Assembly (NCBI RefSeq): GCF_001522545.3
Contig: NC_031783.1
Location: forward strand, 406,849-470,848
Reading direction: 5' to 3'
DNA length: 64,000 nt
From: Parus major
Lineage: Eukaryota; Chordata; Aves; Passeriformes; Paridae
In this document: in pieces, positions 12,573 to 31,800 of the stretch
Layout: every line of letters begins with the position of its first letter
Position numbering within the stretch: the stretch's first letter is position 1
The notes under the pieces: generated by a model
Told to the model about the DNA's origin: nothing
The model's database searches: none
The model's input: the letters and a program-made list of their open reading frames with translations, nothing else
Position numbers and translations under genes: made by a program

Positions 12573-13168
12573 TGTTGGAGTCTGAGATACAGAGTGTGTG
12601 CTCTTGTTTCTAATACTTAGTTCTAGGATTCAAAGAAACACTGAATTTCATATAATATGAAATTCATGAGCATGTTTTCATGGTGATGCATGAAAACAAA
12701 TGTTAAAGTTAGATGGAAAAAGCTAAAAGTGTGTATAGATTAGAAAGTTTCTTAAATCACTGGGTGAAAAAATAGTTTAGAGAACAGGAGACAAGATGGA
12801 GGATTTAGGGTGTTGTCTCTTGTCCTTCTTCTTTCTTCTTCATGTTCTTCTCCTAGGGGTTTTAGGGTAAGTGATTGGATAAAAAATACCGTAGTGCATC
12901 ACAGAGGTGTTAGGTCATTGGGTCAGTAAGAAAAATAATTTACTTGGCATCTGTTAATTGGGTAAATGGACATATAAAAGACCTTGAAGAAGATCTTTGT
13001 TGGCCATTTTACCCCTTTTCTATCATAGTGCACATAGCTCCTGTACCTTGTAATGCTGATAAGAAAAGAATAAACAACTGAGACCGAACGAGAGAAATCT
13101 GCCTCCCTCTCATCAATCTTCAGTTCAAAGGGAAAAAGAACCCAAACCCAAAAGTCCTTAACGAGACA
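12573..13168 (+). mobile_element. Solo LTR-like element (ERVK-like)
   Basis: A 596-bp unit starting TGTTGGAGTC and ending GAGACA. The flanking 6-mers are AGGGGG (12567-12572) and AAGGGG (13169-13174), a 5/6 match fitting a 6-bp duplication of ERVK type. It has TATAAAAG at 12973-12980 and AATAAA at 13069-13074. Two perfect hairpins occupy its U3 part (12643-12665, 12673-12698). No coding interior. Confidence 0.6.
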
Positions 13169-14670
13169 AAGGGGCAGGCAGGCCATCCCCTGAAAGCAGG
13201 GTCTCCATCTGAAGGCCTATGGAATGGAACTGCATTTCCTAACCTTTGCCTGGGGAATCTGTATACACAGGAGGGTGCCAAGCCTAAAAGGTGCCAAGAT
13301 CACACACAGATTTCTGCTTTCTCTGTGTGCAAACACTCTTGGCCTCACCCTGCCACAGAAAGAACCCTATAATTCACTTTGTTCCCAAAAGTGAGACATT
13401 TCCCCTGCTTTGCTACAGTGAATTATCTGAGACAAGTTACGGTGTCCCTGTAACCCTTCATTCTCTTTAGTAGCTGATCCTCAGCTTTTAGATTTCCAAG
13501 ACTGATGCTGTGAGGCAAGTTTTGCTCTAGAAGCACTGTGGTACTTCCAATCCCCTTTTCCCTTGTCTTTAATTCATTCCAGAGGTCACAGTTGTGCTGG
13601 ATACTCCTGTAAGCAGTTTGCTGCCTACAAGCCTGGGCCTGGCACTGCTGCCCTACATTTAGGTTGGCAGTCAGCAAAGTGATACAGTACCCCCAGTCCA
13701 GTCTCCCTGCTGGCACCAAACTCAAATGCCAGGCACAAAGCTGAGGAGAGGATGAAGAAACAGACTGGTCAGAATTGAGCTCAACTTTCTATCAAAACTG
13801 AGATACATTTCCTTAAAGCAAGAACAGTGCATCAGAGATGTCCAGGTGGATCAGAATATCTCTTCTCCCTCACTGCTGTACATCATTAATGCCTTGGGGA
13901 ATAGACCAAACCTCCAGCCACAGGTATTACAGTCTATTAAGTCTAGTCTTACTAGCCTATTACTATTAGAGCAAACCCCGATCCAAACCTGCCCCTGCTG
14001 TAATAGGATACATCACTGAAACCCTGAACAGCACTGAAATTCTAAAGAAATGTTAAAAGGGGAGAACACAATGTTTTAAAAAATATCATTAAGACTGCTC
14101 TGTGGCCCCTCTAAAGAGGAAAGGATGGATGGAGCAGCCACGGCATTTCCTAACTTCTAATACCATTGCTTGTTTCCTTTCAAACAAATATAATACAGCA
14201 AAGCTTAAAAGTGAAGTACGGACTGCTGTAGTTCCAGACACCTCTTCAAGATAAAATCACCAATGAAATAATTTGGGCACATCCATCAAAAACTCAGGAG
14301 ACATCACCTTGACTATAAAACCAGGGAGTAGACAGAAAAAGGCAAAATCCTTTGTCCAAGATCCCATGGCTGACTTGTGGAACTGAACAGACCCTACACT
14401 GACACTCAGTGACACAAGTATCACACTGATGAACATCTGCCTTCCCACACACATGGATAAGTCCTCCAGTAATGAAGTACAGAAAAAGGAACCGGCTTTG
14501 CAGGTCAGCATTCCTCTAGAAAACCCACAAGAGTTGTTCTCATATTTGAATGGATTTTTCTCTGACCCCTTTGAAGATGACTGCTGGATTGAGTTACACT
14601 GCTACCTTTAGCCTAATTGTGAATGCCTAATGAATAGCATGTATATGAGCTGATTATGTAAGAATGCTTT

Positions 14671-15718
14671 TGTCATGGTTTTAAACTAATAACTAAAAAA
14701 ATGACTTATTTCTTGCTGTGAGATATGGATTAGAACAAGAGCAAAACAGACTTAAAACTTAAAAGGAATAAAGACAGTTTATTAACAAACTACAAGAACA
14801 CCAGAACAAACTTCCAGAAAACCCTTTTATCTCCCACCACTTGACCTTTTCTTTGTACACATGACAACATAGAGACAAAAAACTTTAGAACTTTGGTGGT
14901 CAAAACCAGTCCCAATTCTTGCTAGAGTCTTTTCATCAGTCTTTGTAGAGAAACAGAAGTCTCTTTCTGCTAACCTATGGAGTTTCTCACAAGAAAACTA
15001 TTGCTGTTATAGTTTCTATTGCTCTGATGTCAGCTGCCCGGAAATCTGTCATCAGATCTTCTCCTCCCATTTCACATCACTCTGAGGTGTGTATGGGCCA
15101 TGAGTTTAGGGATGGCATTTTAAGGATGAGTTATTCAAAGGCAAAAGTCTTCATCTGTCTCTGTGAGCTTTCCTGGAAAAACAGTTTGCTTTTTGCCCCC
15201 CAAGGCTTCAAAATCTTCACTTTACCCAGTTCCAGCAACTCGCAGTATCACAAGTACTCCTCCCAATACTCTGTCATGAATTAAAGGAGTCTTTTTAAAC
15301 TACTATTATCTATCTCTATAGCTTTAACAGAAAGATATTTCAGCTGTAAAGCATTCTCCTTATTCTTTCTTATTTAAAACTTAACTCTTTTCTTCACTGT
15401 TTTTAATGGTTCTATGATGTCTTTTTCATGTTGATTGTCTCTCTTTCTCTGTCTTTCTGAGAAAAGGAGTAATCTGTACGTTTTATCCAGGTAGTAAAAG
15501 AATTAAAAGCTTTAGAAAAGCTGCAAGAGTTCATGGTGTCAGGTTTCAGTCCAGCAGCAGCAGTAACTGAGCAGCTCTGCTTTCTTTTCCTCCCCCCCAC
15601 TTTTCATCCTCTGTGGCCTTATCCGGCCGAGGATACGACAGGGCCTTGTTACCTTCTCAAAAGCCAACAACAAAAGAGCAAGAGAGCTCTGACTGTACAT
15701 CTTAAGGAGGTGTTCACA
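14671..15718 (-). mobile_element. LTR-like retroelement block
   Basis: A block resembling a songbird retroviral LTR read on the minus strand: it starts TGTGAACACCTCC at 15718, ends AACCATGACA at 14671, and carries AATAAA at 14778-14783 near its end. No target-site duplication found. Identification rests on overall look and on the LTR-type ends; moderate to low certainty. Confidence 0.4.
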
Positions 15719-16666
15719 GGTTGACTTCACTTTTTAATGGTCGAAACTGCTGTCAATTTTAGAAATGACTGATAATTGGTCAGGAGAAAAGACTCCCATC
15801 AGCCACCAGCAGTTTCAACTTCCTTAGCTCTCAAAACCACCTTAAAGGTAAAGCTACCCCATGACAGCTTTCCAGAATACTTCTGCAGAAAGGATTTTAT
15901 AATGTTTTAGCAGCTCTAGCTTTACCTGAGACATGACAAGGAAAAAAATAACTTATTTCTCAGACACCTCCTGCATAATCAGCCAGGGAAGCAAACAGCT
16001 GTAGCTCCAAGGTCATGTAAATGATGCTCTTGCATCATGAATCTTGAAACACAAAAAGTGTGATAAGGACACAGCTTTTGTATGTTTAGTGTAAAATCCT
16101 GGAAATAAAAAAAAAATACTGTCTAAGATCATTCAAAGTAACAGCTGTGCTCCTTGGCACAAAAGAAAAAAAAAAGTCTCGCAGATGCAACTGCCTGCAC
16201 CAGACCTTAGTAATAAAATTAATTTTTTAGAGTCACAATCAGGTGTTTAGTCCTTCACAGCCAATGTTTTTCACCATCTCTCCACTGTTCTCAAGAGTCT
16301 CCAGATTCCCTTCAATCTGCTTATACTCCCATTTCTCACTTGTCACACAAGCTGACTGGACTACAAAAGGGAGGAAAGCACTGCTCCCTAGGGACACCTG
16401 ATACCATGTAACCTTTCACAGTACTTCTCTTCCTTCAGCATTTTTTAGGCCTGGTGGGAAGATTTTCTGCATGAACTTAAGAGATGGGCTCAGTGACTCA
16501 AGCAGAATTGACTGGAAACACAAATGCCAAAAGCCAAAATTTAATACAAATCGAATGGGACAGAGTCTTTGGCTATGACATTTGATTTTACCACTACCCA
16601 AGGCTAACATGCAGCTAATTTTCCCTCTGATGCACTAGTAGTTGTAACTGAACTTATAAAGGAAAC

Positions 16667-16672
16667 TTTATT
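16667..16672 (-). terminator. Candidate poly(A) signal of the UPF0488 gene
   Basis: AATAAA on the minus strand, about 700 nt downstream of the stop codon at 17372. No earlier perfect hexamer was noticed in the 3' flank. This would give a 3' UTR of roughly 0.7 kb; it is an inference without transcript data. Confidence 0.4.
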
Positions 16673-17371
16673 TAAGAGCTGATTGCATATCCTGCCTAGC
16701 TGTCCAGAACCTAGCTTCAGCAACAAAAATTTTCCCTGTTTTTCTAGAAACAACTGTCCTTACATCCCTAGGCTGTATTAAATAATGATGTGCATTTTTT
16801 TCTATTTCACTGTACCTGTCTGTGACAGAGATGAATGAACAAAAATAGTTCTCGCTCACTTTCCCTCAAAGACTGTGAGCTGATGCACCTCCATGTCAGG
16901 GATGACACACTGCTGGTGTTTGCTGGATGCCAGACACTGCATTCACACAGACTCAGAGTGGAAGCATCCAGCTATCCACTGCTGGATCTTGATTCCAAAC
17001 CATCCCCTGCTGTATGCATCCTCAGCTGCTAGAAAGGCATTGCTCTATTTAAAAGCAACAGGAGAAAGGGAAAATCTCATATAAAAGACAGATTCTACAG
17101 TTAATGTCAATTCTACAGGAAAGAAAGCAGATCCTTCCACACTGCTGACCCTTTCAAAGGTGCCTCTCTCCAGTGTGAGCACAGAGGAGCAGTAATGTAG
17201 GCTGAGTTTTAGAGTCATATGCATAGTAGGCAGGTCTGGTTTAAACTTCTAGTTAAGGCACCCTGAAAGAGGATCCAGAGATTCATGCATTACATTTCCT
17301 ATTGCACAGTGTCTTTCCACTGTTCTTCAGTTTACAGGAGATCTGGCACAGTTTTAGTCAAAGTGACTTTT

Positions 17372-23756
<6,385 letters not shown>

Positions 23757-24200
23757 CTCCGGTCACGGGCCTCGTGTGGGCTCCGGGAGCAGCCCCGCCC
23801 AGGCCGGGCCAGCACCGCCAACTGGAGCTCGGGGCCTGCTCGGGGCCTCCCCGGTACCCCCCGGAACCTCCGCGCGGCCTCCCCCCCGCCGCCGGCCGGT
23901 GTGCGCCGCCCTCAGCGCTCCGGGTGGCCGGGCCGGGCCGGGGTGCGCCGCCCTCAGCGCTCCGGCCGCGTCCCGCGCTGCCGTTCCGCCCGAGAGCGGG
24001 CGGAGACCTCGGAACCCACTTTGGGAGCACATTTGTGAATCCTGCTCCTCCCTCCTGCTCCCCTGAGCCCCCTGAGGACCTGCCCGACACACATGTGCCC
24101 ACGACCGGGCCGGGCCGCGGGTACCCGGCGGCGCCGCCTTTCCTGGGCCAAATCCCCGCAGGAGCTTCCGCACCAGCCCTGGCCCCTCACATGACAGCCT

Positions 24201-25843
24201 GACACAAGCCACGCCAGCACGCACCACCATGGGCAGACAAAAAAGGTTAATACACGCCTACAGGTACTGTCTAATCCCATTTCTATTTTAGGTTTCCTTT
24301 TGATTATTTAATTTTGTAAATAAAAATCTAGACACCTTGTTTCACGGGCATTTTTTCCCCCCTTGGATTGTTTCCAACAACAGCCAGAAGATCCCCATGA
24401 GGTCAGTACTGCAGCAGCACAGCGAGTCACAGCACAGAATTTTGTGTCTCTCAAATACTTCAAACCATGGAGGTTATAATTTCTCTTGACATTGACAGCT
24501 GATGTTAGAAATTCTCCAAGGCTGACAGAAGGGCTCTAAAGTGCTGGGAAAGCACTTCCAAATGTTGCTGGTAAAGATTATAAAATGGTACTGAAAAAAT
24601 CAGTACACTTTTGCCAATTGCAACCAGACTTCAGTCTGCCTTACAGTCTCCACCCTCGCTGAGACTTAGCCGTTGTCTGAGCCCTCCCTTCATTACAAAA
24701 ACCACCTCAGTGGTTTGAGCCTTTTCCAAGGTTGTCTTGAGACTTTATCTCGAGGCTTATGGTTGAGTCAGGTCGAAATCAGCATCAGTCCTCACATATG
24801 TCCATGTGTCAGAAAAAAGTCTGACAGTCAAGTATTGGAGAAGATAATGAGCACAAAATAAAGAGCTATCGTATCTATCTTGAAAGGCCAGAATCCCACC
24901 GCAGTTTTCCTCTCCCTCAGTACCTGAGCTGGACTGAGGGCTCATGAGCCTGTCACCACCAGTCTGGATGCATCCCCTAAAGCAAAAGCTCCCCATGCAC
25001 GGCCTAAGGAATGCACAAACCCATCAGGTAATGCAAAGGCTCTTCTTGGTATGGCTGGCACAGCCTGCAGAACCCATCCAGACAGAGCAAGGAGTGAAAG
25101 GAACATTGTTTTATGTGGCAGGACGCTGTTCATATCTCCAGCTCTGTGGACTCAATGCCCATGCAGGGAAAAGGCACAAAGGACCAGTGCTGCCTTGGTA
25201 TTCCTGGGTTTGATCTCTGCCCTGAGGATTCAGCCCCACAAGGACACCGAGTCAGCAAGCTGTGGCAGCCTTGCTCTGAGGACACACAACAGAAGGGCTG
25301 TCGGGAGATCTGAATGTGATCCTCAGCTCCTGCTGATACAACAGAAACCTTGTCACGAGAAGAGCTGTGAGCTGAGCTGGTGGAAGCTGATGTCTAACAA
25401 GTCATGGCTTCCTGGGAGCAAAGCAAACAACAGGCAGAGGAATGGGAATGGCTTGAACCTGCCTCAGGTGCAGAGCAGGTTAGTGTGTGCTGTATAAACC
25501 ATGCAAAGGCTGGGACAGTTCCTCACTGCTGTCAGATGGTGGCAGGAGCACCTGTCTGGTGGCAGGACAGCTGTGCAGTCCTGTAGGTCACTCCAGGACT
25601 GGCATTCCTTGCCAGCACAAAGCTGCCTTCTTTCCCCATGCCACCAACTGAGCACCAACAAATTCGTGACAGGCATGGCTGTAACTGGAAGCTGGAAAAT
25701 GCAACTCTTTGGTATGAGGCTCCTTTGATGGAGTTGCAGTAAGGAATTGGGAGGAAAAAAAACAAAAGAGAGAAGTGGAGTGGTTGCCAGAGCTGCTAAC
25801 CACAGTGCCAGGGAGCCTTGGAGGGCACTGGGACAGCCCAGCG
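24201..25843. other. AMDHD2 3' flank / 3' UTR
   Basis: Interval between the AMDHD2 stop and the UPF0488 CpG island. No further coding exon recognised. I found no AATAAA on the minus strand; an ATTAAA variant occurs at 24307-24312. AMDHD2 transcripts may therefore run close to the next promoter. Confidence 0.5.
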
Positions 25844-28800
25844 TCACATGCCCGACACATCCTGTCGCCAGACTTCCTCACCGGCAATGTATGTGGCTTG
25901 CACATATAGGCTGTCATTCAGCATTAGGAAATCTGTGTTAGACAAGAGAGAAAGAAAGCAGCTGTCAGAATGGAGCTGCTGGAGGGGGCTGGGGAGAGCT
26001 GACCTCAGTAGGGAAGGGCTTCTCCCCACCCTAGGATGGCACTGCAGTGCAATCCTGGCAATGGCAGCTCTGCTTTTTGCTTGGCTGAGATGTGGGGGGC
26101 ACTCCAAAGGGTTTCCCAAACACCACCAGCATCCAAGGGAAAATCCTCTGGAGCAAAAGCCCAGGTGGAGCAAGTCACCCTGCAGCTCCCACTGAAATGG
26201 GATGAGCATGTGCTTACAGCAGCCCCTGCTTTACTCCAGCACTTATGAGCTCTGACACCATTGTCTCCATAACCAGTACATGCTGTGCCCACACCAGTAC
26301 CTGCATCGGAGTCATAATTCAGTGTCCCCTTTTTATGTTCAATCCCCAGGAGCTGAGCAGGATGCAGAGATGCCGCCTCCAACGCGGTCTCTGCCGAGCA
26401 CCCTTGGACAGAGAATTGGGGAGACGTTAGGGCAGCCAGAGCCCCATTGCCAGAGCAGCCCAAATCCCCCGGGACAAGGCAACTGTCAACCAGGCAGTGA
26501 CAGACCCTAGCTGGAACACCCTCAGCACAGCCAGCTGGAGCTGGGAATGGAAATGTCCCTACAGGAGAGAGCAGGCATAGGAAGACTGAATACATAGGGT
26601 ATGGAGAAGAGAAAAACATTCACTTTAGTGAGGAAGAAGCAGGAGAGTTCACCTCTCATTAATTCTATGGGTTAAAATGAAACTTCCCCTAAAGAAGGGC
26701 CTCATCTGAGGGCACTGATCCCAGCCCCTGCCTTGCTTCAGGTGAGAGCGAAAGTTCCTGTTGGAATGGACACATGGCAAAAGCAAGACCTCCTCTCATG
26801 TCAACACAAGGAGTAGCAGCTTGTGGACAAGGCTCTCTTACCTGTGGCTTCTTGGAAGTGTCGCACGCAGGTGTCCATGGTCGCCACACTGCCACTCAGG
26901 GTCTTTGTGCCTGGGCAAGAAACAGGATGGCACTGAGCAGTGCCCATAGATCACAGCAAGAAGCAGGGCACTAGGGAAGCATAATGGGACCAGAAGTGCA
27001 GAAGTCCTGGGTGGCAGGAGGAGCAAGCTGAAGGGCCTGCAGGCACTTCTTGCTGGAGGACAGGAAGAAGTACGTGGGTGTAACCCCCAGCTCCACTATC
27101 AGACCAGCTGGACTGGGTGAAACCAGCTCACAATACAGGCATCTGCTACCAGAGGATGGGAATGGAGAAAGGAATGCTCCCTCTCTGAAATACCTTTCCA
27201 GTCGTCATCTGCTTGGGAATTTGAAACTAAGGTGATTTAGCTAGCAAGAAGTGGTAGTGTTATAATAAAGAAAAGGGACAATAAATATCTCTACGATTTC
27301 TCTGTCCTTACTGACACCCTGAACCTCTGGCACCCTTGACACTGGGCAATGAGGCTTTCAAAAGTGTTGCAGACAGCTACAGCTGGACAGATTCCTCCAC
27401 AAGGGTGGCACACATCTCTTTACCAGGAGTTTCAATATCCCTATGGCCAAGTCACTGCAGATCCACCAGGCATGAAAACCCAAGAGAACAGCACAAATGC
27501 TGCCACACGCCAACGGGGACAGCAAGGTATGCTCAGCTCCTCAGAAATTGAGCCAGTGGCAGCACTGTCCCCAGCTCTTCAGCAATAGGGACAGCACTTG
27601 CCTGCGATGTAGGTGTTCAGCCCATCGATCTCCACCACCTGCTGACCCAGCGTGTGCCGACCTGGTGCCAGCCCCATGCCAGCCATCGCATCTGTCACCA
27701 GCACCAGCCCTGCAGAACACAAGGAAAGGGGCCCTGTCAACGCTGCATCTGATTTTGCTGAGGCTCCAAGTGCTGTGCCCTGTTGACCCTACCAGAGAGA
27801 GACCACATGTCTCCACCCACCTCCCACCAAAGCAAGAGGACTGAGGGATCAGCACGTGTGGCTGTGACCTTCCAGACAGCAAGGGCAGCATGAATGTCTT
27901 TTGGGAGATGGTGCAGTGGCTGGTGACACTGTGGGGACTGCCATAGCTCACCTTTGGGGTGGGCTCGGTGAGCGATGCGCAGGGCAGCGGGGTTGGTGTG
28001 GATGCCATCAGAAATCATGCCATAGAAGACCCTCCGCCCAGCAGGAATCTTGTCACTTGTCAGCAGCCCCACAATTCCAGGGTCACGGTGGTGGAACTGC
28101 TCAAGGGGAGAGAGGTGACAAGCTGTGGAGGATCAGGATGCACTGGCTGCAGGGGATGCAGCTGCCGTCTCTATCACACAGTGCCTAGCAGCTTTACCAG
28201 CCAAACCTGGGCATTGCTTCCCATCACAGAATGGTTTGCAAGGGACCATAAATTACCTTGTCCCAACCCCTGCCATGGGTAGTGACACCTTCCACTATCC
28301 CAGCGTGCTCCAATCCCCATTCAACTGACCTTGAATGCTTCCAGGGATGGGACAGCCACCGCTCCTCTAGGCAACCTGTGCTAGGTTCTCAGTACTCTCA
28401 CAGCCAAGAATTTCTTCCCAGTATTCCAACTAACCCTGCCCTCCAGCAGTGAGAAGACATTCTTCCTTGTCCTGCCACTTTAGGCCCTTGTCCAAAGAAT
28501 TTCTCCAGCTCTCCTGGAGCCCCTTTAGGCTCTGAGGTCTCCCTGGAGCCTTCTCTTCTCCAGGTGAGCACCCCCAGCTCTCCCAGCCTGGCTCCAGAGC
28601 AGAGGGGCTTCAGCCCTTGGAGGAATTCCTCTATATTCTCTCCAGAAGCTCCACCTCCTTCTGATGTTTGCCCTAGGGCTGGAAGCAGCTCTGCAGGTGG
28701 GGTCTCACTTGAGTGGGGCAAAACCCTCCCCTACCCTGCTGCCGACACACAGGAGGGGGTCTGGGTGCACACAGCAAGGGCATGTTCAACTCTCACCCAC

Positions 28801-31800
28801 CAACACTTCCTAGTCCTTCTGGGAGATGAACTCCAAAAGTTCTGCTACAGCCTTGAATCTCAGATCCAGCAGTAGGAATGTGAAGCCAAAAAGGAGGATG
28901 TTCAATGGGAAAACCTCATTGCTAAGCATGGTACAAAACCAGCTGGGGAGAACACAGACCCATGGGGAGTGGGAGAGAAAGCCCAAAAGCAGCCTTGGAG
29001 CAGGGCAGGTGCCTCTGGGGACTCACCGGCAGCATGGCATTGAAGAGGTGAGTGATGAAGGTTGCTCCGTGCTGCACAGCCTCCTCGGCCTGGGACAGAT
29101 TAGCCACTGAGTGACCTGGGAACACAGACCAATGCCTGATTCCTCTGCCCATCTCTCCACTGATTTCTCTACAGAAGCAAAGACACGCCATCACTGGACT
29201 ATGCTCTAATGCCACCCTGGCCTGAGCTCTGAGGTGCAGCCTTGACACAGATTTGTCTGATCATGACCTGGGGGGGACTCTGGGGGTGGGTGTTTCATCT
29301 GAACTCCTTCAGTGTTCACATCACAGCTGTCACAAATGCTATCTTGCTCACAGCATGTTGTTTTCAGGCTGGGTTTGAGGTCCAATGACAGACTTTGCTG
29401 GACTCAGAAACTTAAATGTTTTGTAGAGAGGTATCAGAGGATACCCTCACAACAGTGGGGACTTTGCCAGGTAAGCATATGGGAATTAAACTATCCAGAA
29501 ATAAACTGTTTCCCCAACAGGACAGCAGCTCTGTGGGCTAACCTTGTCTTTCTGGAGTTCTTTATCTGTGAGATAAGAGATAGTCTGTTGTATGAAAGCC
29601 CTTGTCACTTGAGGTTTAATTTCACCCTCAATAACTTCCCCACACTTTTTTTTTTTTTAATAAAAAAAGACTTCTTCAGTGATCTGAGACAAAGAAGAGT
29701 TTGTGAAGCAAAGGAAAAGAAAAACACAGCCAGTTTTAAGTCAGAGGCCAGACAGATGTTGGAGGGAGAAGTTCCTAAAGCACTTCCAGTTGAAAAACAG
29801 AGTTATCAAACTAACAGTAACCTTTGGAAAATTTTTCACCTGTGGAACTTCAGAGTTTGAACCCTTCCACATCATCAAGCATCCAACTAAGACTGCCATT
29901 CTTCCCTGTATTAGAACAGCACCTTGTGTTTACTGCAGGGGCTCCTCAGTCAATACAAACTTTGGCCCTTGCCATGACAGATTGACAGCATTGAGGTCCC
30001 CATTTGTGACAGGTCTGTCATCTCCATACAGGCCAGGCAAAAGAGAATCCCACACCGTCCAGTTGGACTAGGACACTGTTAGAGATACCACAGCCCCAGT
30101 GGAGGGGTCGCCAGAGGCCCCCTAAGACCTGGGTGCCCCAGCCCTTACCCAGGGAGACGCAGATACCCCTCTTGGTGAGCTCCCGGATCACCTCACTGCT
30201 CCTCTTCATTTCAGGGGCCAGGGTCACTATCTGGACACAGTCCAGGGAGCCGTAGGTAGCAAGCAGGTCCTGGAAGGCACCTGCCTCAAAGGTGCGGAGG
30301 CAGTGCTCTGGGTGGGCACCCTTCTTCTCCTTGCTGATGAATGGCCCTTCCAGGTGGGCTCCTGTCCAAACAGGAACAAAGAACCATGACCCTTCCTCTT
30401 CCTGACAAGGACCAAGAAACCTGCTATTGTCTACTCTGCTCCAGTTACACTCTTGCCACTTTTCTGCAGCAAAACACATGGCTCAGGCAACTGTGAGCTC
30501 AGCACAGTGAGGATGCAGTGCTAGCCCCTGGCCAAGTCAAGATACCCTACTGCCATTGCCCCAGGAGCCCTCAATGGAGCTGGAGCAGTGTGTGTACAAT
30601 GACAGAAAGTACAGCAAAGGCCAGGCACAGCCTGAGGGACAAGGTCTGTGCCCCCCTGTGCATCCCTCCCACTGAAAGTTCCAGCCCCTGTCTGTGCTCT
30701 GTAACCTCTTTCACTTCAACTGTGAACAAGATAATTTCCGACAAACAGTAGTACCACAGAGGGACAAATCCACTTACCCAGGATTCCTGCTCCATGGCCT
30801 CCACCGTTTCTTACACTGATCTGAGGGAGAACCTAGAGAAAGGGGTTTGTCAGAAATAGCAACCCAGACACAGCCCCCCAGTCTGCCAAATCAGACCCAA
30901 ATGTCAGGCCCGCAGGGAGATTTGTAGATGGAGCACTTGGGACCATCACAGCCCACAAAGGAAAAGCTATGTCCAAGCCTTGGAACACAGAGCTCACTCG
31001 GGAGACATGGCTGTCTCAGCATTGTAAAGGCTGAGGGCAAGAAACCCAGGGTAGAGTCCAGCTCCTCATGCCGACAGCTTTTCTGTCCTGGGCTATCCCA
31101 GGGCTGGCCCACCCTCCTTCTGATACCAACCTCAATCCCTGATCACCCTGCAGATGGGAGGGGAGAAGACCCCTTACCTGGTGGTACACAGATGGAGGAG
31201 AGGTCACCAGGGTGGGACAGAAAGAGGTCACTCCATGGGAAAGGATTTTCTGGCTGACCAGGTCAATACCTGATTTGAAGTCATCTGTTGCCAGAGAGAA
31301 GTCCACCCCAAAGCCTCCTGCACCACAAACAAAACAGGAGTGAAAACTGCAGCTTCCCCAGTGGGTGTGTTCCATCCAGGAACACCAAAGAAAGACTTTG
31401 TGCGACTGGAGGGAAATGTTCCATTTGTAGGGTGCTGACACAGAGGGCTCCACCAGCACTTCTGTCCTACATTCCAAGGTTCCACAAGTACAAATCTCAC
31501 CATCACTGCCACCCTGAAGTGCTCTTCCCCACAGCATCCCAGTGTTCTGCAAGCACAACCTTTTTATTTTGATGCAGGGCAAAATGTTACAATTCCCAGC
31601 TGAAAAGGGATCTGACTTCCAACTTTAGCTACCATAGAACAAGCCCCTATTTCCTTCTGAAGAGAGCTATTGCAGTTAATTGTTATTGTTCCCTTGGGAA
31701 GTCTTGCCCTCTCCTCCCACATCCTGGAAAGGGTAGGGCAGGCATCCTGCCAGCACAGGATAAAATATAGATAAAAATTAGTTCAGTGGAAACTCTCACC

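Larger units (their letters stand above)
1..16660. other. Repeat-rich intergenic region, no recognised gene
   Basis: Downstream flank of the UPF0488 gene. Apart from the CR1, LTR, hairpin and decamer features listed separately, I see no coding exon, tRNA or rRNA. The stretches 3,070-3,820, 5,215-6,950, 8,000-9,480, 9,975-12,560, 13,180-14,660 and 15,725-16,660 hold nothing I can name. A weak exon-like open frame with splice-like ends lies at 7,521-7,704 on the plus strand. Confidence 0.7.

Noticed and set aside
29312..29860. 182-codon plus-strand frame
   Set aside because: Lies in AMDHD2 intron 5, has no recognisable domain, and runs through a poly-T/poly-A stretch.
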